Shown here one piece after another: positions 1-6,057 of a stretch of DNA of 9,575 nt. Source of the DNA: Deltaproteobacteria bacterium (lineage in GTDB: Bacteria > Myxococcota_A > UBA9160 > UBA4427). The stretch's first letter is position 1. Every line of letters starts with the position of its first letter. The position numbers and the translations under genes were made by a program. Below the pieces are notes generated by a model. That model saw nothing but the letters and a program-made list of their open reading frames with translations, was not told where the DNA came from and ran no database searches. The DNA lies in NCBI GenBank assembly GCA_011051925.1, contig DRKE01000401.1, positions 1 to 9,575 on the forward strand. The letters run 5' to 3'.

Positions 1-1068
1 ACCCTCGATATCGTAGTCGCCCCAGATGAAATGATTGCTGTTCGGCATCCCCCGAGCGGCGAGATCGACGTCGAGTCCGAGGTAGACGCAGAAGAGCGGG
101 ATCGACATCTTGAGCGAGCGGACGCGTTCGATCGTCTCGGGGGCCCAATGCTCCCGGCCGACGAGTTCCGTGAAGGTCCGCTTCACGTCGGCGTTCGAGA
201 CGACGATCGGGGCATCGATCTCCCGGGGCTCGCGATTCTTCTTGCCCGCCAGCACGCCGAGGACGCGGCCCTTCTCGATCCGGATCTTGTGCACGGGGCT
301 CCGGGTCCGGACTTCGCCGCCGTAGGCCCGGATCGCTTCGATGAGGCGGCCGGCGATCACCTGGCCTCCGCCGACCGGATAGTAGGCGCCGCGCAGGAAA
401 TGATCGGCGAGGCCGGCGGCCATCACGACGGGTGTGTCGGACGGTCGAACCGCATAGCAACCCTGTTCGCCCAGGATCACGGCCCCCGCTCGTTCGGAGA
501 GCTTCTTCTCGGCGAAGAGTTCGGTGATGGGTCGCAAGCCCCATTGGAGGAAGTCGGGGGCTTCGGTCGCGAGATCGGCCATCGCGAGTTCGTCGCGTCG
601 CAGTCGGTGTCCCGTCGCGCCTACGGCCTGCATGACGTCGAGGACGCCGTCGAGGGCCTCGCGCTCGTTCGGAAAGGTTTCGTGGAGGCGTTTGCGGTAG
701 CGATCCCAACCGAAGGGGACGCGGAACTCGACGTCGGGAAAATGCAGTGTCGAATAACCGTCGGCATCGAGGGGGCGGAAGACGACGCGTTCCGCCAGAC
801 CGAGACCGTTCAGGATGCCCGTGATCGCTCCGTCGCGACCGCATTCGCCGATGTAGTGGATCCCGACGTCGAACTCGTATTCCCGACCCTTGTGCTTGCG
901 GCGGAAGACCTGGGAGTTGCCTCCGGCGACGTAGTGGGCTTCGAGAACGAGGGTGCGCTTGCCCGAGGCGCAGAGATAGGCGGCTGCGACGAGCCCGCCC
1001 AGCCCCGAGCCGACGACGATGGCGTCCCATTGCTCGCGGTCGTCCTGGATGTCGGGTTCGGATTTCAT
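1..1068 (-). CDS. RetSat/phytoene-desaturase-like FAD-dependent oxidoreductase (partial, C-terminus outside window)
   Basis: This gene is read leftward and stays open to the window edge, so only its first 356 codons are visible. I translated it directly from the complement. Residues 17-26 (IVVGSGLGGL) contain the GxGxxG dinucleotide-binding turn (G20, G22, G25). E43, which closes the second beta strand, begins EAHYVAGGNS, the FAD-binding signature of the phytoene desaturase / all-trans-retinol 13,14-reductase (RetSat, CrtI/CrtH) group. Residues 229-236 (YYPVGGGQ), followed by a helix and a short beta unit, match the conserved middle of that family. Members usually have about 500 residues, so roughly 150 are missing here. 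Known members desaturate, saturate or isomerise conjugated polyenes; the substrate here is unknown. The ATG is preceded by AGGAAG. It is the last gene of the leftward run, 99 nt after the methyltransferase. Family is fairly secure, reaction is not. Confidence 0.88.
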   Translation of the reverse strand, partial: MKSEPDIQDDREQWDAIVVGSGLGGLVAAAYLCASGKRTLVLEAHYVAGGNSQVFRRKHKGREYEFDVGIHYIGECGRDGAITGILNGLGLAERVVFRPLDADGYSTLHFPDVEFRVPFGWDRYRKRLHETFPNEREALDGVLDVMQAVGATGHRLRRDELAMADLATEAPDFLQWGLRPITELFAEKKLSERAGAVILGEQGCYAVRPSDTPVVMAAGLADHFLRGAYYPVGGGQVIAGRLIEAIRAYGGEVRTRSPVHKIRIEKGRVLGVLAGKKNREPREIDAPIVVSNADVKRTFTELVGREHWAPETIERVRSLKMSIPLFCVYLGLDVDLAARGMPNSNHFIWGDYDIEG

Positions 1069-1077
1069 GCTCGTTCT

Positions 1078-1101
1078 TCCTGTCGATCGTCCTGTCGATC
1101 G
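1078..1101. repeat. 12-bp tandem direct repeat (2 copies) in leader of the FAD oxidoreductase gene
   Basis: TCCTGTCGATCG occurs twice back to back (1078-1089 and 1090-1101) in the 99-nt gap between the methyltransferase and the FAD oxidoreductase. The first copy includes, on the complement, the AGGA part of the likely ribosome-binding site of the FAD gene. Duplicating the unit therefore gives two candidate Shine-Dalgarno cores at different distances from the ATG. It may be slippage with no function, or it may tune translation. The rest of the gap shows no gene and no clear terminator. Confidence 0.6.
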
Positions 1102-1167
1102 CGGTCGTCGGCTCGAGAGTCGTCGGACATCGATTCGTCGGGCACCGGTCGGGGCGATTCGCGGCGT

Positions 1168-1830
1168 TCAGGATTCGTTCGGTGCGAAGATCAGGAAATG
1201 TTGCTTCTCGATGAAGTCGTATCGCCGGACGAGTCGATAGCCGGCGCTCTCGAGTTCCCGTTGGATGATGGAGGCCTCCGTCGAATGGCCGAGCAGGCCC
1301 GGAACCAATCCGTGCTTCTTGTAGTCGAGGACGGCGAGGCGTCCACCCGGGCGAAGATGGGTCGCCAGGCGTCGGAAGTAGTCGGGGCGGTTCTCGAGAT
1401 GATGGTAGGTATTGCTCGTGAACACGAGATCGACGCCCCCTTCCGGGATCCTCGGATCTCCGGGCGTCGCCAGGATCGTCTCGACGTTCGTCATGCCTCG
1501 CTCCTTCGCGAGCCTGGCCAGCCGCTCGTTCATCGGCTCGTCGACGTCGATCGCGTAGACGGTTCCGGACGGGCCGACGGCCTCCGCCAGAAGGAAGGTG
1601 AAATAGCCGCCGCCGGCGCCCAGATCCGCGACCACGTCTCCCGGGCGGAGTCCGAGGCTCGCGACGACGCGATCGGCTTGCTGCCATTCGTCACGTTCTG
1701 CTCCGGCATAGGCACGCGCTTTCAATTCCGGTGTGCAGGCAAGCGCCCAAAGGAGCGCCATCAGAGCACCCGACAAGAACAGGGGGCGGATCGCGCGGGT
1801 GATTCGAATGGATGGGCTCGGTCGGGTCAT
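1168..1830 (-). CDS. Class I SAM-dependent methyltransferase with N-terminal lipoprotein-like signal
   Basis: The product has 220 residues. Residues 1-15 are basic (R3, R9, R12, R15), residues 16-31 are hydrophobic, and then comes A29-L30-A31-C32, a weak lipobox. This suggests a lipoprotein, or at least an anchored or exported protein. The rest is a Rossmann methyltransferase of the UbiE/Methyltransf_11-25 type. Motif I is DLGAGGG (69-75), the acidic residue after strand 2 lies in AIDVD (93-97), SNTYHHL (139-145) follows strand 4, and RPGGRLAVLDY (160-170) is the usual strand-5 region. The ATG has GGAG 7 nt upstream. It sits between the P450 and the FAD oxidoreductase on the same strand, with gaps of 94 and 99 nt. 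The fold is certain, but the methyl acceptor cannot be inferred. A signal peptide on a SAM-dependent enzyme is odd, because SAM is cytoplasmic. The N-terminus could instead be a membrane anchor facing the cytoplasm. Confidence 0.88.
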   Translation of the reverse strand: MTRPSPSIRITRAIRPLFLSGALMALLWALACTPELKARAYAGAERDEWQQADRVVASLGLRPGDVVADLGAGGGYFTFLLAEAVGPSGTVYAIDVDEPMNERLARLAKERGMTNVETILATPGDPRIPEGGVDLVFTSNTYHHLENRPDYFRRLATHLRPGGRLAVLDYKKHGLVPGLLGHSTEASIIQRELESAGYRLVRRYDFIEKQHFLIFAPNES

Positions 1831-1865
1831 GGCGTCGCTCCGGGGGATCGCAGGCGGGTCGCGCG

Positions 1866-1899
1866 GATACGTCGATCGGAAATCGAGATCGAGCGTATC
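1866..1899. repeat. Imperfect inverted repeat / hairpin between P450 and methyltransferase genes
   Basis: GATACGTCGATC (1866-1877) and GATCGAGCGTATC (1887-1899) are complementary over 12 base pairs with one bulged G (1893), around a 9-nt loop. The repeat lies in the 94-nt gap between the P450 stop and the methyltransferase start. On the transcribed (minus) strand no run of U follows the stem, so it is not a classical intrinsic terminator. It could stabilise or process the mRNA end, act as a Rho-assisted attenuator, or be a protein-binding site. Stem and position are seen directly; function is inferred. Confidence 0.6.
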
Positions 1900-1924
1900 A
1901 GCTCGAAGGAGGCAGGTCGCATCC

Positions 1925-3184
1925 TCACCGCCCCCGCACCTTCACCCGGACGGGAATATGCTTCGGGCCGCCTACGAAGCTCGAGTCGAGCAGCTCGATC
2001 GGGCCGGTCGGTTCGATCGATTCGACGCGTTCGACGAATTGGCGCCAGAAGACGCGCAGATCCATCCGGGCGAGGCTGGCGCCCAGGCAGAAATGTTCAC
2101 CCACGCCGAAGCCGAGGTGGGGATTCGGATCCCGGTCGATGCGGAACGTGAAGGGGTCCTCGAAGACGTCCTCGTCGCGATTGGCCGAGGCGTAGAAGAG
2201 CGCGAGAGAATCGCCCTCGCGGATCGACTTTCCCCCGAACTCGATGTCCCGGGTCGCCGTCCTCGAAAAATGATTGACGGGCGTCGTCCAGCGGACGATC
2301 TCGTCGGCTGCGAGGCCGACGAGCCCGGGATCCGCGCGAAGCTTCTCGAGTTCGGCGGGATGTTCGAAGAAGGTCTTCAGACCACCCGAGATGGCGTTCC
2401 GGGTCGTGTCGTGACCCGCGACCATCACCAGGAAGGCGAGGGAGAAGAGCTCGAAGGGGGGAACGGGTCCCCCGTCGGAGAGCGTGGCATTCGCGAGAAC
2501 GCTCGAAAGGTCGTCGCGAGGCGTCCGGCGGCGATCCTCGAAGAGCGCGTTCAGGAAGGCGGCCGCTTCGGTCAGGAAGCCGAGACGATCCTGCTGGGTC
2601 TCGCCTTCGCGCTGGAACTCCGGGTCCTCGAGCCCGAAATTCTCGTTCGTCACGCGGAGCACGAAGTCTTCCTGCTCGCGCGGGATGCCCAGGATCTCCG
2701 TGATCATGCGGAGGGGTTGGAGCGCCGCGATTTCCGTCACGAAGTCGAGCTCACGTTCACCTTCCAGATCGTCGAAGATGTCCGCCGTGATCTCTTCGAG
2801 CCGCACCTCGAGGCGTTTCACCATCCGCGGCGTGAACCAGGGACTCACCAGCTTCCGGTACTCGCGATGTTCCGGGGGATCCATGTTGACGAGCATGCGG
2901 AGCGGGGGATTCTCCTCGAGATCGATTTCGCCATCCGAGGTCGTGTCCTCGGGAAAGAGGATGAAGCGGCCCTCGCTCCGGAAGAGTTCCGGGTGTTTCG
3001 AGATCTGCGTGATGTCCGCGTGTTTCGTGATGGCCCAGAAGGGTTTGTAGCCCGGGGGCTCGCACCAATGGACGGGATCTTCCCGGCGCATGCGTGCCCA
3101 GGCTTCGTGGGGATAGCCCGTGCTGCCGTAGATGGAAGCGGTGATCACGTCGAGCCGGTCGAGGGGCAGGTCCTGGATGTTCAT
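1925..3184 (-). CDS. Cytochrome P450 monooxygenase
   Basis: This is a complete soluble bacterial class I-type P450 of 419 residues, the usual length, with no membrane anchor. All hallmarks are present. NMDPPEHREYRKLVSPWFTPR (100-120) is the C-helix region that contacts heme, AGHDTT (256-261) is the oxygen-activating I-helix, EIVR (295-298) is the ExxR motif, and FGVGEHFCLG (359-368) holds the axial thiolate C366. The C-helix and I-helix wording resembles the bacterial groups that hydroxylate terpenes, sterol side chains and branched lipids (CYP111/CYP124/CYP125/CYP142 neighbourhood); the substrate is an inference only. An upstream in-frame extension to 3454 exists but would overlap the DapB-like gene. 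The start at 3184 has AGGA about 9 nt upstream and gives a normal P450 N-terminus. It follows the DapB-like gene by 29 nt, which indicates one transcript. No ferredoxin or reductase partner is adjacent. Confidence 0.95.
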   Translation of the reverse strand: MNIQDLPLDRLDVITASIYGSTGYPHEAWARMRREDPVHWCEPPGYKPFWAITKHADITQISKHPELFRSEGRFILFPEDTTSDGEIDLEENPPLRMLVNMDPPEHREYRKLVSPWFTPRMVKRLEVRLEEITADIFDDLEGERELDFVTEIAALQPLRMITEILGIPREQEDFVLRVTNENFGLEDPEFQREGETQQDRLGFLTEAAAFLNALFEDRRRTPRDDLSSVLANATLSDGGPVPPFELFSLAFLVMVAGHDTTRNAISGGLKTFFEHPAELEKLRADPGLVGLAADEIVRWTTPVNHFSRTATRDIEFGGKSIREGDSLALFYASANRDEDVFEDPFTFRIDRDPNPHLGFGVGEHFCLGASLARMDLRVFWRQFVERVESIEPTGPIELLDSSFVGGPKHIPVRVKVRGR

Positions 3185-3213
3185 CGAAGCGTCTTCCTCG
3201 CGATTTCCGCCGA

Positions 3214-4302
3214 TCAATCGGGGCGGATGAGATTGCGGGACGGAGTATACGGGAGGTCGAGCGTGGAGATGAGGCCCGGAGCGTGCTCGCAGACGGCGGG
3301 AATCGCGTTCAGCACCCGGAGCGCCGTCGCCTGGACGCCGCCGGTATTGTGGTCCCCGTCTTCGCCGAGGACGAAGCATTCGAGCTGGACATCGGGGTTC
3401 CCCTTGATGATGCATCGATGGACCCCGGGTCGGCCGTCGGGGGGCATCGGCCAATCCGGCGCGATGTCGCCTCGCAGGCGATTCACATGTTCCGTCACGA
3501 CCACCGGACGGCCCTTCACGCGGCCCTCGAGGATGAATCGGACGGCGGCGCAGGTCCCGGCGGGCACGTGCATCATCGGGGTGTCGAAGGCCTTCTCCGC
3601 ATAGCGCCGATCGAAGCTCTCGTGGATCTCGTCGAGCTCGATTCCGAGTTCATCCGCGACGAGCTGGACCATGCCGCCCCATCCGGCCCGCAGCACGCCG
3701 GGAAGCGCCATCGGGGGCGTGTAGTCCGCAGGACGACCGAATCCGAAACTCACGCCCGTGAACTCCGGGTCCTCGTAGGTCGAGTAGTCGCAGAGTTCCT
3801 GGACCCGGATCTCCTCGACCTGATCCGATAGTTGGAGCGCCGTGAGCGGCAACACGTCCCCCGAAAACCCCGGGTCGATCCCGTTCACGTAGAACGTGGA
3901 TCCGCCGATGCTGCACGCCTTCTCGAGGGGCTCGCGCATCGAAGGGTCGGCATGTTTCGGATAGATCAGGAAGATCATCGATGTCGAGACGACGTTCTTG
4001 CCCGACGCGAGAATGCGTTCGAGTTCCGGAACGACCTCGTGCGGGCGTGTCTCGGCCTTCACGGTATAGGCGACGACGTCGGCATCGAGCGCGAGGAGGG
4101 CATCGACGTCGTTGGTGGCGATGACGCCCGTCTCCTCGGAGAGTCCACAGAGCGCCGCCGCGTCCTTGCCGATCTTGCTTTCGCCATGCGCATGGACGCC
4201 GACGAGTTCGAGGTCGGGATGGCGGATGACATGCCGCAGGCTGTGGAAGCCGACGTTGCCCGTTCCCCATTGGATGACACGATGGACTCTTCGTTCGCTC
4301 AT
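3214..4302 (-). CDS. DapB-like NAD(P)-dependent oxidoreductase, paralogue 1
   Basis: The product has 362 residues and starts with a Rossmann unit, RVIQWGTGNVG (8-18), that carries a canonical GxGxxG. It belongs to the large group annotated dihydrodipicolinate reductase N-terminal domain protein or NAD(P)H-dependent amine dehydrogenase (related to 2,4-diaminopentanoate dehydrogenase). A true lysine-pathway DapB is unlikely. It is about 90 residues too long, and the His-His/Lys and PSGT catalytic motifs of DapB are not visible; the corresponding region reads QELCDYSTY (168-176) and FGFGR (186-190). The C-terminus has AIPAVCEHAPG (333-343) and TLDLP, shared with the second copy at 6058-7119. The chosen ATG has AGGAG 6 nt upstream; the ORF extends 33 residues further up, but that part is basic, low-quality sequence lying under the promoter. 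It is the first gene of the leftward operon. Substrate unknown; a carbonyl or amine in the pathway is plausible. Confidence 0.88.
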   Translation of the reverse strand: MSERRVHRVIQWGTGNVGFHSLRHVIRHPDLELVGVHAHGESKIGKDAAALCGLSEETGVIATNDVDALLALDADVVAYTVKAETRPHEVVPELERILASGKNVVSTSMIFLIYPKHADPSMREPLEKACSIGGSTFYVNGIDPGFSGDVLPLTALQLSDQVEEIRVQELCDYSTYEDPEFTGVSFGFGRPADYTPPMALPGVLRAGWGGMVQLVADELGIELDEIHESFDRRYAEKAFDTPMMHVPAGTCAAVRFILEGRVKGRPVVVTEHVNRLRGDIAPDWPMPPDGRPGVHRCIIKGNPDVQLECFVLGEDGDHNTGGVQATALRVLNAIPAVCEHAPGLISTLDLPYTPSRNLIRPD

Positions 4303-4381
4303 GGGCGCTCCTCTCGATCCTCTGATCCGCCGATCTTCGCGTGTCCGGTCTTCGCGCGATGGCACGCGGTTGCGTTCCCGG

Positions 4382-4411
4382 ATGATCGCATGCTCCTGCA
4401 CCCGGAGTCAA
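4382..4411 (-). promoter_or_regulatory. Candidate promoter of the leftward operon
   Basis: On the minus strand TTGACT (complement of 4406-4411) is followed after 18 nt by GATCAT (complement of 4382-4387). This resembles a sigma-70 -35/-10 pair, with 5/6 and 4/6 consensus matches. It would place the transcript start about 85-100 nt before the DapB-like ATG at 4302. The -35 hexamer overlaps one edge of the 16-bp palindrome at 4408-4423, the geometry expected for repression. The promoter was read by eye only. Confidence 0.4.
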
Positions 4412-4423
4412 TCATCTGATTGA
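4408..4423. promoter_or_regulatory. 16-bp palindrome, candidate TetR operator in the divergent control region
   Basis: TCAATCATCTGATTGA is a perfect 7-2-7 inverted repeat between two divergent transcription units. The 2-nt centre is too small for an RNA hairpin, so a dimeric DNA-binding protein is the natural reader. The site lies 32 bp upstream of the TetR gene and overlaps the TTGACT -35 candidate of the opposite operon. TetR-family regulators commonly bind palindromes of this size in the divergent spacer beside their own gene and repress both sides. The repeat is seen directly; the identity of the binding protein is inferred from position. Confidence 0.65.
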
Positions 4424-4427
4424 AAAT

Positions 4428-4449
4428 CTGGATCACATGCTGTATCCAG
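4428..4449. promoter_or_regulatory. Second inverted repeat (CTGGAT-N10-ATCCAG) at the TetR start
   Basis: Perfect 6-bp arms CTGGAT (4428-4433) and ATCCAG (4444-4449) flank a 10-nt spacer, giving arms about two helical turns apart in outer span. The repeat begins 4 bp after the 16-bp palindrome and covers the alternative upstream ATG of the TetR gene (4437). It also spans a weak plus-strand -35/-10 candidate (TTGAAA at 4420-4425, TATCCA at 4443-4448, 17-nt spacing). It could be a second operator half used for autoregulation. Arms this short can arise by chance, so support is moderate. Confidence 0.4.
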
Positions 4450-4454
4450 GGCGC

Positions 4455-5147
4455 ATGCCCGAAGCCGACTCCGCAGGACTGATTCTCGACGCCGCCGAAG
4501 AGCTCTTCGCGCGCCAGGGATTCGACGCGACCTCGATCCGGGCCGTGACGCGTGAGGTCGGGATGAATCCGGCCGCCGTCCACTACCATTTCGGTTCGAA
4601 GGCCGTCCTGGTCCGGGCGCTGTTGGAACGCCGGATCCGGCCGCTGAATCGGGAGCGGGCGCTCCTTCTCGAGCATGTCCTGGGCGATGGGAAAGTCGTC
4701 CCGCGGCTCGAAGACATTCTCGACGCCTATCTGCGACCCGTTCTGCGTCATGCGGGGGCAACGACCGGGGCGCTCAACGCGGTTCTCTTCGGGTTGCCGG
4801 AGGACGTCCGGTCGGAGCTGGTGGACGATCTCTTCGGTGAGGTCCATCGTCGCTTCCACGCGGCGCTGCGATCGGTCCTTCCCGGATTGACGGCGGGCGA
4901 GGTCGAAGAGCGATTCCGCTACATGATCGCCGTGATGCTGCACGTCGCATCGGGGCAGATCGAGATCTATCCGAGCGACGCCCGGCCGCTTCCGCGCCGA
5001 TCGGAAGAGGGGCGGATCCGGGCGCTCGTCGACTTCCTGGCGCATGGGATGCGCGCGCCCGGGTCGAGAACGGGGGCGGGCCGGGACAGGAGTGATGGAA
5101 ACGGAAGACCGGAAGGGAAACCGGAACGGAAGAGAGGAAGTCGATGA
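4455..5147 (+). CDS. TetR/AcrR-family transcriptional regulator
   Basis: The product is a 230-residue one-component regulator. From M1 at 4455, residues 9-23 (LILDAAEELFARQGF) form helix 1. Residues 25-53 contain the helix-turn-helix, including ATSIRAVTREVG and the family signature AAVHYHFGSKAVLVRAL (40-56). The rest is the helical ligand-binding and dimerisation domain. A basic, glycine-rich tail of about 25-30 residues (GSRTGAGRDRSDG onward) is unusual and probably disordered. An in-frame ATG at 4437 would add six residues. I prefer 4455 because the upstream ATG lies inside an inverted repeat, but neither start has a strong ribosome-binding site. The gene is divergent from the DapB-like/P450 operon, and its stop overlaps the SDR start by ATGA. 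It is therefore likely the local repressor of both arms and is co-translated with the SDR. The ligand is unknown. Confidence 0.93.
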   Translation: MPEADSAGLILDAAEELFARQGFDATSIRAVTREVGMNPAAVHYHFGSKAVLVRALLERRIRPLNRERALLLEHVLGDGKVVPRLEDILDAYLRPVLRHAGATTGALNAVLFGLPEDVRSELVDDLFGEVHRRFHAALRSVLPGLTAGEVEERFRYMIAVMLHVASGQIEIYPSDARPLPRRSEEGRIRALVDFLAHGMRAPGSRTGAGRDRSDGNGRPEGKPERKRGSR

Positions 5148-5938
5148 GCAGTATCCTGGATCGTTTCAGACTGGATGGGCAGGTGGCCATCGTGACCGGC
5201 TCGGGTCGTGGGATCGGGGCGGGAACGGCGCTGGCCTATGCCGATGCGGGGGCCGACGTCGTCCTGTCGGCCCGCACCTTGTCCCAACTGGAAGAGACCG
5301 CTGGAAAGGTCCGGGCAAAGGGGCGTCGCGCCCTCGTCGTCCCCTGTGACGTACTCGATCCGGAACAACGAACGGACCTCGTCGACAAGGCGCTGGAAGA
5401 ATTCGGGCGCCTCGACATCCTGGTGAACAACGCGGGTGGCTGGCCGCCGAAGCCGACACTCGCCGTTTCCGAGAGCGAATTCGAGGAATGTTTCCGCTTC
5501 AACGTGACGACGGCCTTCGAAATGACGAAGCTCGCCGTTCCGAAGATGGTCGAAACGGCGGGTGGCGGGGCGATCGTGAACATCTCGTCGGCGGCGGGGC
5601 GTTTCAACGCCCGGGGGTTTGCCGCCTACGGCACGGCCAAGTCGGCGTTGTCCTTCCTGACGAAGAATCTCGCCCAGGATTTCGCGCCGAAGGTGCGGGT
5701 GAATGGCATTGCGGTAGGGTCGATCCTGACCGAAGCGCTCTCGGGCTTCATGAACGAGGATCTCGAGCGGCAGATGCTGGCGAAGACGCCGATGGGGCGG
5801 CTCGGCGAGGTCGAGGACATCGCGGCCTGTGCGCTCTATCTCGCCTCGCCCGCAGCGGGATACGTGACCGGGGAGATCTATGGTGTCAATGGCGGGCTGA
5901 CGCAGATCCAGGTCGAAATGCCGCCCGTCGAGTTCTGA
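5144..5938 (+). CDS. Short-chain dehydrogenase/reductase (classical SDR, FabG/7-alpha-HSDH-like)
   Basis: The product is a 264-residue classical SDR that interconverts a secondary alcohol and ketone with NAD(P). The cofactor motif is TGSGRGIG (18-25), CDV (68-70) is the adenine-ring Asp region, and NNAG is at 95-98. The catalytic tetrad is N120, S149, Y162 and K166 (YGTAK). The C-terminal VNGIAVGSI (186-194) has Val where most relatives have the Pro of the PG motif, a small deviation in the cofactor loop. R21 in the glycine-rich loop and S42/R44 after strand 2 hint at NADP(H), but this is uncertain. The start codon overlaps the TetR stop (ATGA, 5144-5147), with GAGG 6 nt upstream, so translation is coupled. 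The SDR probably oxidises a hydroxyl made by the P450 or a downstream intermediate; this is inference from context. Confidence 0.95.
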   Translation: MSSILDRFRLDGQVAIVTGSGRGIGAGTALAYADAGADVVLSARTLSQLEETAGKVRAKGRRALVVPCDVLDPEQRTDLVDKALEEFGRLDILVNNAGGWPPKPTLAVSESEFEECFRFNVTTAFEMTKLAVPKMVETAGGGAIVNISSAAGRFNARGFAAYGTAKSALSFLTKNLAQDFAPKVRVNGIAVGSILTEALSGFMNEDLERQMLAKTPMGRLGEVEDIAACALYLASPAAGYVTGEIYGVNGGLTQIQVEMPPVEF

Positions 5939-5939
5939 A

Positions 5940-5952
5940 GGGTCCCGGACCC
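5940..5952. repeat. 13-bp palindrome just after the SDR stop
   Basis: GGGTCC (5940-5945) and GGACCC (5947-5952) form a perfect 6-1-6 inverted repeat starting one base after the SDR stop codon. A 1-nt centre cannot make a stable loop without opening the stem, so if functional it is more likely a DNA site. Chance is a real possibility in GC-rich DNA. Confidence 0.35.
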
Positions 5953-5967
5953 GAGCCACGACCGTTT

Positions 5968-5992
5968 CCCTGCGCTCGAAGCCGGCGCAGGG
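5968..5992 (+). terminator. Intercistronic GC-rich hairpin, possible attenuator or weak terminator
   Basis: CCCTGCGC (5968-5975) pairs perfectly with GCGCAGGG (5985-5992) around a 9-nt loop, in the 119-nt gap between the SDR and the second DapB-like gene. The stem is strong but no T-run follows, so full intrinsic termination is not expected. It may lower expression of the downstream DapB-like and molybdoenzyme genes, protect the 3' end of the TetR-SDR message, or mark the end of one transcript. I see no convincing promoter in the remainder of the gap. Confidence 0.45.
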
Positions 5993-6057
5993 CATCGCTG
6001 AGGGAGACCGAACGAGACCGACCGGTTCCCGCCGCGTCGGAATCCAGGAGAATCATC

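Noticed and set aside
31..2151. 706-codon plus-strand ORF
   Set aside because: It runs antisense across the FAD oxidoreductase, the methyltransferase and the P450 end, with no recognisable domain. Its composition (Asp/Arg/Gly/Ala-rich) is typical of a GC-rich shadow frame.
3185..3454. Upstream extension of the P450 by 90 residues
   Set aside because: It would overlap the C-terminus of the DapB-like gene and adds Arg/Pro-rich sequence unlike any P450. The ATG at 3184 has a ribosome-binding site and gives normal length.
1733..3604. 623-codon plus-strand ORF
   Set aside because: It is antisense to the P450, which has all family motifs on the other strand. The ORF has no domain of its own.
4303..4401. 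33-residue N-terminal extension of the first DapB-like protein
   Set aside because: It is Arg-rich and lies over the presumed promoter. The ATG at 4302 has a strong AGGAG and aligns with the paralogue start.
4967..5995. 342-codon minus-strand ORF antisense to the SDR
   Set aside because: It is a shadow of a clear SDR gene. The translation has no known fold and crosses the TetR-SDR boundary.
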